A stretch of 15,949 nucleotides of DNA from Bacteroidales bacterium (GTDB lineage: Bacteria > Bacteroidota > Bacteroidia > Bacteroidales > UBA7960): the NCBI GenBank assembly GCA_003555385.1, contig PWHO01000323.1, forward strand, positions 1-15,949. The letters are read 5' to 3'. Under the pieces are notes generated by a model, which saw nothing but the letters and a program-made list of their open reading frames with translations, had not been told where the DNA came from and did not search any database. Shown piece after piece: positions 14,444-15,949 of this stretch (position 1 is the stretch's first letter; every line of letters begins with the position of its first letter). The position numbers and the translations under genes were made by a program.

Positions 14444-14914
14444 ATGGCACAGGAAATTGAAAGAAAATTTTTGGTAGGCGGCGACTTTCGTCCGCACACA
14501 ACCGTCCGGACCCGGATCATGCAGGCATACCTGTCTTCCGCACCAGAGCGGGCAGTGCGGGTCAGGATTGAAGGAAAAAAAGGATTTCTGACCATCAAGG
14601 GGAAAGCCCGGCAAAAAGGCACCAGCCGCTACGAATGGGAAAAAGAGATCCCGGAAAAGGAAGCCCGTGAATTACTGGAGATCTGCGAACCCGGTATGAT
14701 TGAAAAGATCAGGCACCGGGTTCCGGCCGGCCGCCACACATTCGAAGTGGATGAATTCCTGGGAGACAACAAGGGGCTGATCGTGGCTGAAGTAGAACTG
14801 GAATCACCGGATGAAGCTTTTGAACGTCCCGGCTGGCTGGGAGAAGAAGTCACCGGCAACCCCCGGTATTACAATGCCTCCCTGGCCAAAAACCCTTACA
14901 GTACCTGGGGTTGA
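14444..14914 (+). CDS. CYTH-domain phosphohydrolase-like protein
   Basis: A 156-residue protein of the CYTH superfamily (adenylyl cyclase CyaB / thiamine triphosphatase / inorganic triphosphatase fold), a beta-tunnel enzyme handling triphosphates with divalent metals. The signature ExExK is MAQEIERKFLV (E4, E6, K8). Paired basic residues that line the tunnel follow: R39 and R41 in VRVRIE, K52 and K54 in FLTIKGKA. Acidic metal ligands follow: E101 and D103 in FEVDEF, E116, E118 and E120 in AEVELE. Length fits the short bacterial tripolyphosphatase type, which is the best guess at activity. The frame extends 32 codons upstream, but that part is translated repeat DNA, so the ATG at 14444 is chosen. 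It converges on the EamA gene. Confidence 0.92.
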   Translation: MAQEIERKFLVGGDFRPHTTVRTRIMQAYLSSAPERAVRVRIEGKKGFLTIKGKARQKGTSRYEWEKEIPEKEARELLEICEPGMIEKIRHRVPAGRHTFEVDEFLGDNKGLIVAEVELESPDEAFERPGWLGEEVTGNPRYYNASLAKNPYSTWG

Positions 14915-14919
14915 TTTGC

Positions 14920-15001
14920 TTTCAGCCGGTGGTACTGGTTCACGCTCACCAGGTCATGATGATTTGCTTTCAGCCGGTAACCAGCCCCCCTTTCAGCCGG
15001 T
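14920..15001. repeat. Dispersed repeat at the CYTH/EamA convergence
   Basis: TTTCAGCCGGT occurs at 14920-14930, 14968-14978 and 14991-15001. In the first two copies it is part of a longer identical GATTTGCTTTCAGCCGGT (14913-14930 and 14961-14978). Start spacings are 48 and 23 nt. The third copy overlaps the stop codon of the EamA gene. The 78-nt gap shows no clear terminator. Confidence 0.85.
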
Positions 15002-15901
15002 CGTTTGCCTGGGTTTTCTCTGGCGCCTGTTGGCCAGGTATACACCAAGCAATATCATGGCAATCCAGAGAATATAAAGAGGCAGAAAAACTTCTCCGTC
15101 GGCCACTCCCCAGAAGATCGATACAACCGGCATCAGGTAAGTGACCGTAGAAGTAAACAGTGCCGAAGTTTGTTTGATCAGCCAGTTGTGAATGATCATG
15201 GCCAGTGCGGTACCCACAATGGCCAGTATGGCAATATAGCCCAGGCTTGACCATCCGGCCGGGTCATCTGACAGTACAGTCAAAAAACTGCTGCCGGCAA
15301 ACAACCAGATCAGCGAGGGAACCCCGATAAACATAAAAGCCACTGAAGTGATGGTCAGGGCATTGAACCCATACAGGTACTGTTTGATCAGGTTCATATT
15401 GGTGGCATAGCATACAGCCGCAGCCACCGCAAACAACCCGTACCACATGTTGTTAAGCTCCCCGCCGTTCACCGCCGTCAGAAGCCCGATGGCCCCGGCC
15501 AGACCGACAACAACTCCCACCACATTGACCCAGCGGGTCTTCACGCTGAAAAGGGCCACCCCGATCAGCAGCGTAAACAATGGCGTCAGGGAGTTGAGAA
15601 CTCCGGCCATATAACTGTCGATCACCGTTTGTGCTTTGGCAAACAAGAAAGGAGGCAGCCCGTTTCCGATCAGGCCGGCTGCCATAAAGTACACCAGTTT
15701 ATTCCGGGGGACTTTTTTCAGGTGACGAAACAGCAGGGGGGAAAGCACCAGGAAAGAAATACCGATCCGCAGGGCCCCTACCTCCATGCTGCTGAAGGCA
15801 ACCAAACCCCGCTTGATCAGAATAAATGAACTCCCCCAGACCAGCACCAGCAGCACCAGTGCCAGCCAGTGAATACCCCGGGGTTTATGATCTATTTGCA
15901 T
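14993..15901 (-). CDS. EamA/DMT-family transporter
   Basis: A 302-residue inner-membrane protein with about ten hydrophobic helices in two EamA halves. The first half begins WLALVLLVLVWGSSFILIKRGL and the second begins near MWYGLFAVAAAVCYATNMNLI, the usual internal duplication. Family landmarks include the early WGSSF, the arginine-containing second helix (ALRIGISFLVL) and SLTPLFTLLIGV. The C-terminus is short and basic. The family moves small metabolites out of or into the cell; the substrate cannot be read. AAAGGAAG sits about 8 nt before the ATG, a good ribosome site. The stop codon falls inside a short repeat found twice more just downstream. Confidence 0.92.
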   Translation of the reverse strand: MQIDHKPRGIHWLALVLLVLVWGSSFILIKRGLVAFSSMEVGALRIGISFLVLSPLLFRHLKKVPRNKLVYFMAAGLIGNGLPPFLFAKAQTVIDSYMAGVLNSLTPLFTLLIGVALFSVKTRWVNVVGVVVGLAGAIGLLTAVNGGELNNMWYGLFAVAAAVCYATNMNLIKQYLYGFNALTITSVAFMFIGVPSLIWLFAGSSFLTVLSDDPAGWSSLGYIAILAIVGTALAMIIHNWLIKQTSALFTSTVTYLMPVVSIFWGVADGEVFLPLYILWIAMILLGVYLANRRQRKPRQTTG

Positions 15902-15933
15902 AATGCCGCTTTCCTTCAGAAAATTTGGTCCGG

Positions 15934-15941
15934 CAAAGGTA
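15934..15941 (-). promoter_or_regulatory. Promoter -7 box of the EamA gene
   Basis: The minus-strand reading is TACCTTTG, an exact TAnnTTTG match, 32 nt before the ATG at 15901. The matching -33 element would lie past the window end and cannot be checked. Confidence 0.5.
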
Positions 15942-15949
15942 TAAAAGAA

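Overview
The window reads as chromosomal DNA of a Bacteroidota bacterium, probably Bacteroidales or Marinilabiliales-like. The reasons are the gene families present, weak or missing Shine-Dalgarno sites in front of many genes, and repeated matches to the Bacteroidota housekeeping promoter (-33 TTG, about 19 nt, -7 TAnnTTTG). Thirteen protein genes are supported, and most are core genes. I see no rRNA, tRNA, CRISPR array, transposase, integrase or phage gene.

Layout. 69-1982 (+) is dnaK, closed by a bidirectional terminator (2001-2039) shared with a convergent minus-strand pair. That pair is a standalone DnaB-type C-terminal ATPase (2593-3492) followed after 3 nt by a DUF2148 ferredoxin-domain protein (2041-2589). 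Diverging from it on the plus strand is a MerR regulator with a CarH/LitR-like cobalamin-binding half (3666-4547). Next come a 24-bp x 5 tandem array in a 422-nt gap, a very good promoter, an ECF sigma factor (4970-5470), a hairpin, and an aspartate kinase (5633-6928). From 13158 down to 6933 the minus strand carries a five-gene run: serS, a secreted TPR protein, rsmA, an unusual degenerate PP2C-TM-LysM protein and a D-2-hydroxyacid dehydrogenase. Three junctions are 8-12 nt; one 60-nt gap holds a possible internal promoter. Upstream on the same strand is rplU-rpmA (14012-13292), with its own promoter and terminator. The right end has a plus-strand CYTH phosphohydrolase (14444-14914) converging on an EamA transporter (15901-14993).

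How they fit. DnaK, SerS, RsmA, L21 and L27 are protein synthesis and folding genes. Aspartate kinase and the dehydrogenase (phosphoglycerate dehydrogenase-like) belong to amino-acid metabolism. The accessory interest lies in four places: the MerR/ECF-sigma pair, which resembles B12-dependent light-sensing modules but has no carotenoid genes next to it here; the pseudophosphatase-like membrane protein with a periplasmic LysM domain; the DnaB-like/DUF2148 pair; and several unrelated short tandem-repeat families confined to intergenic gaps (24, 17 and 20 bp, plus a dispersed 11-18 bp repeat).
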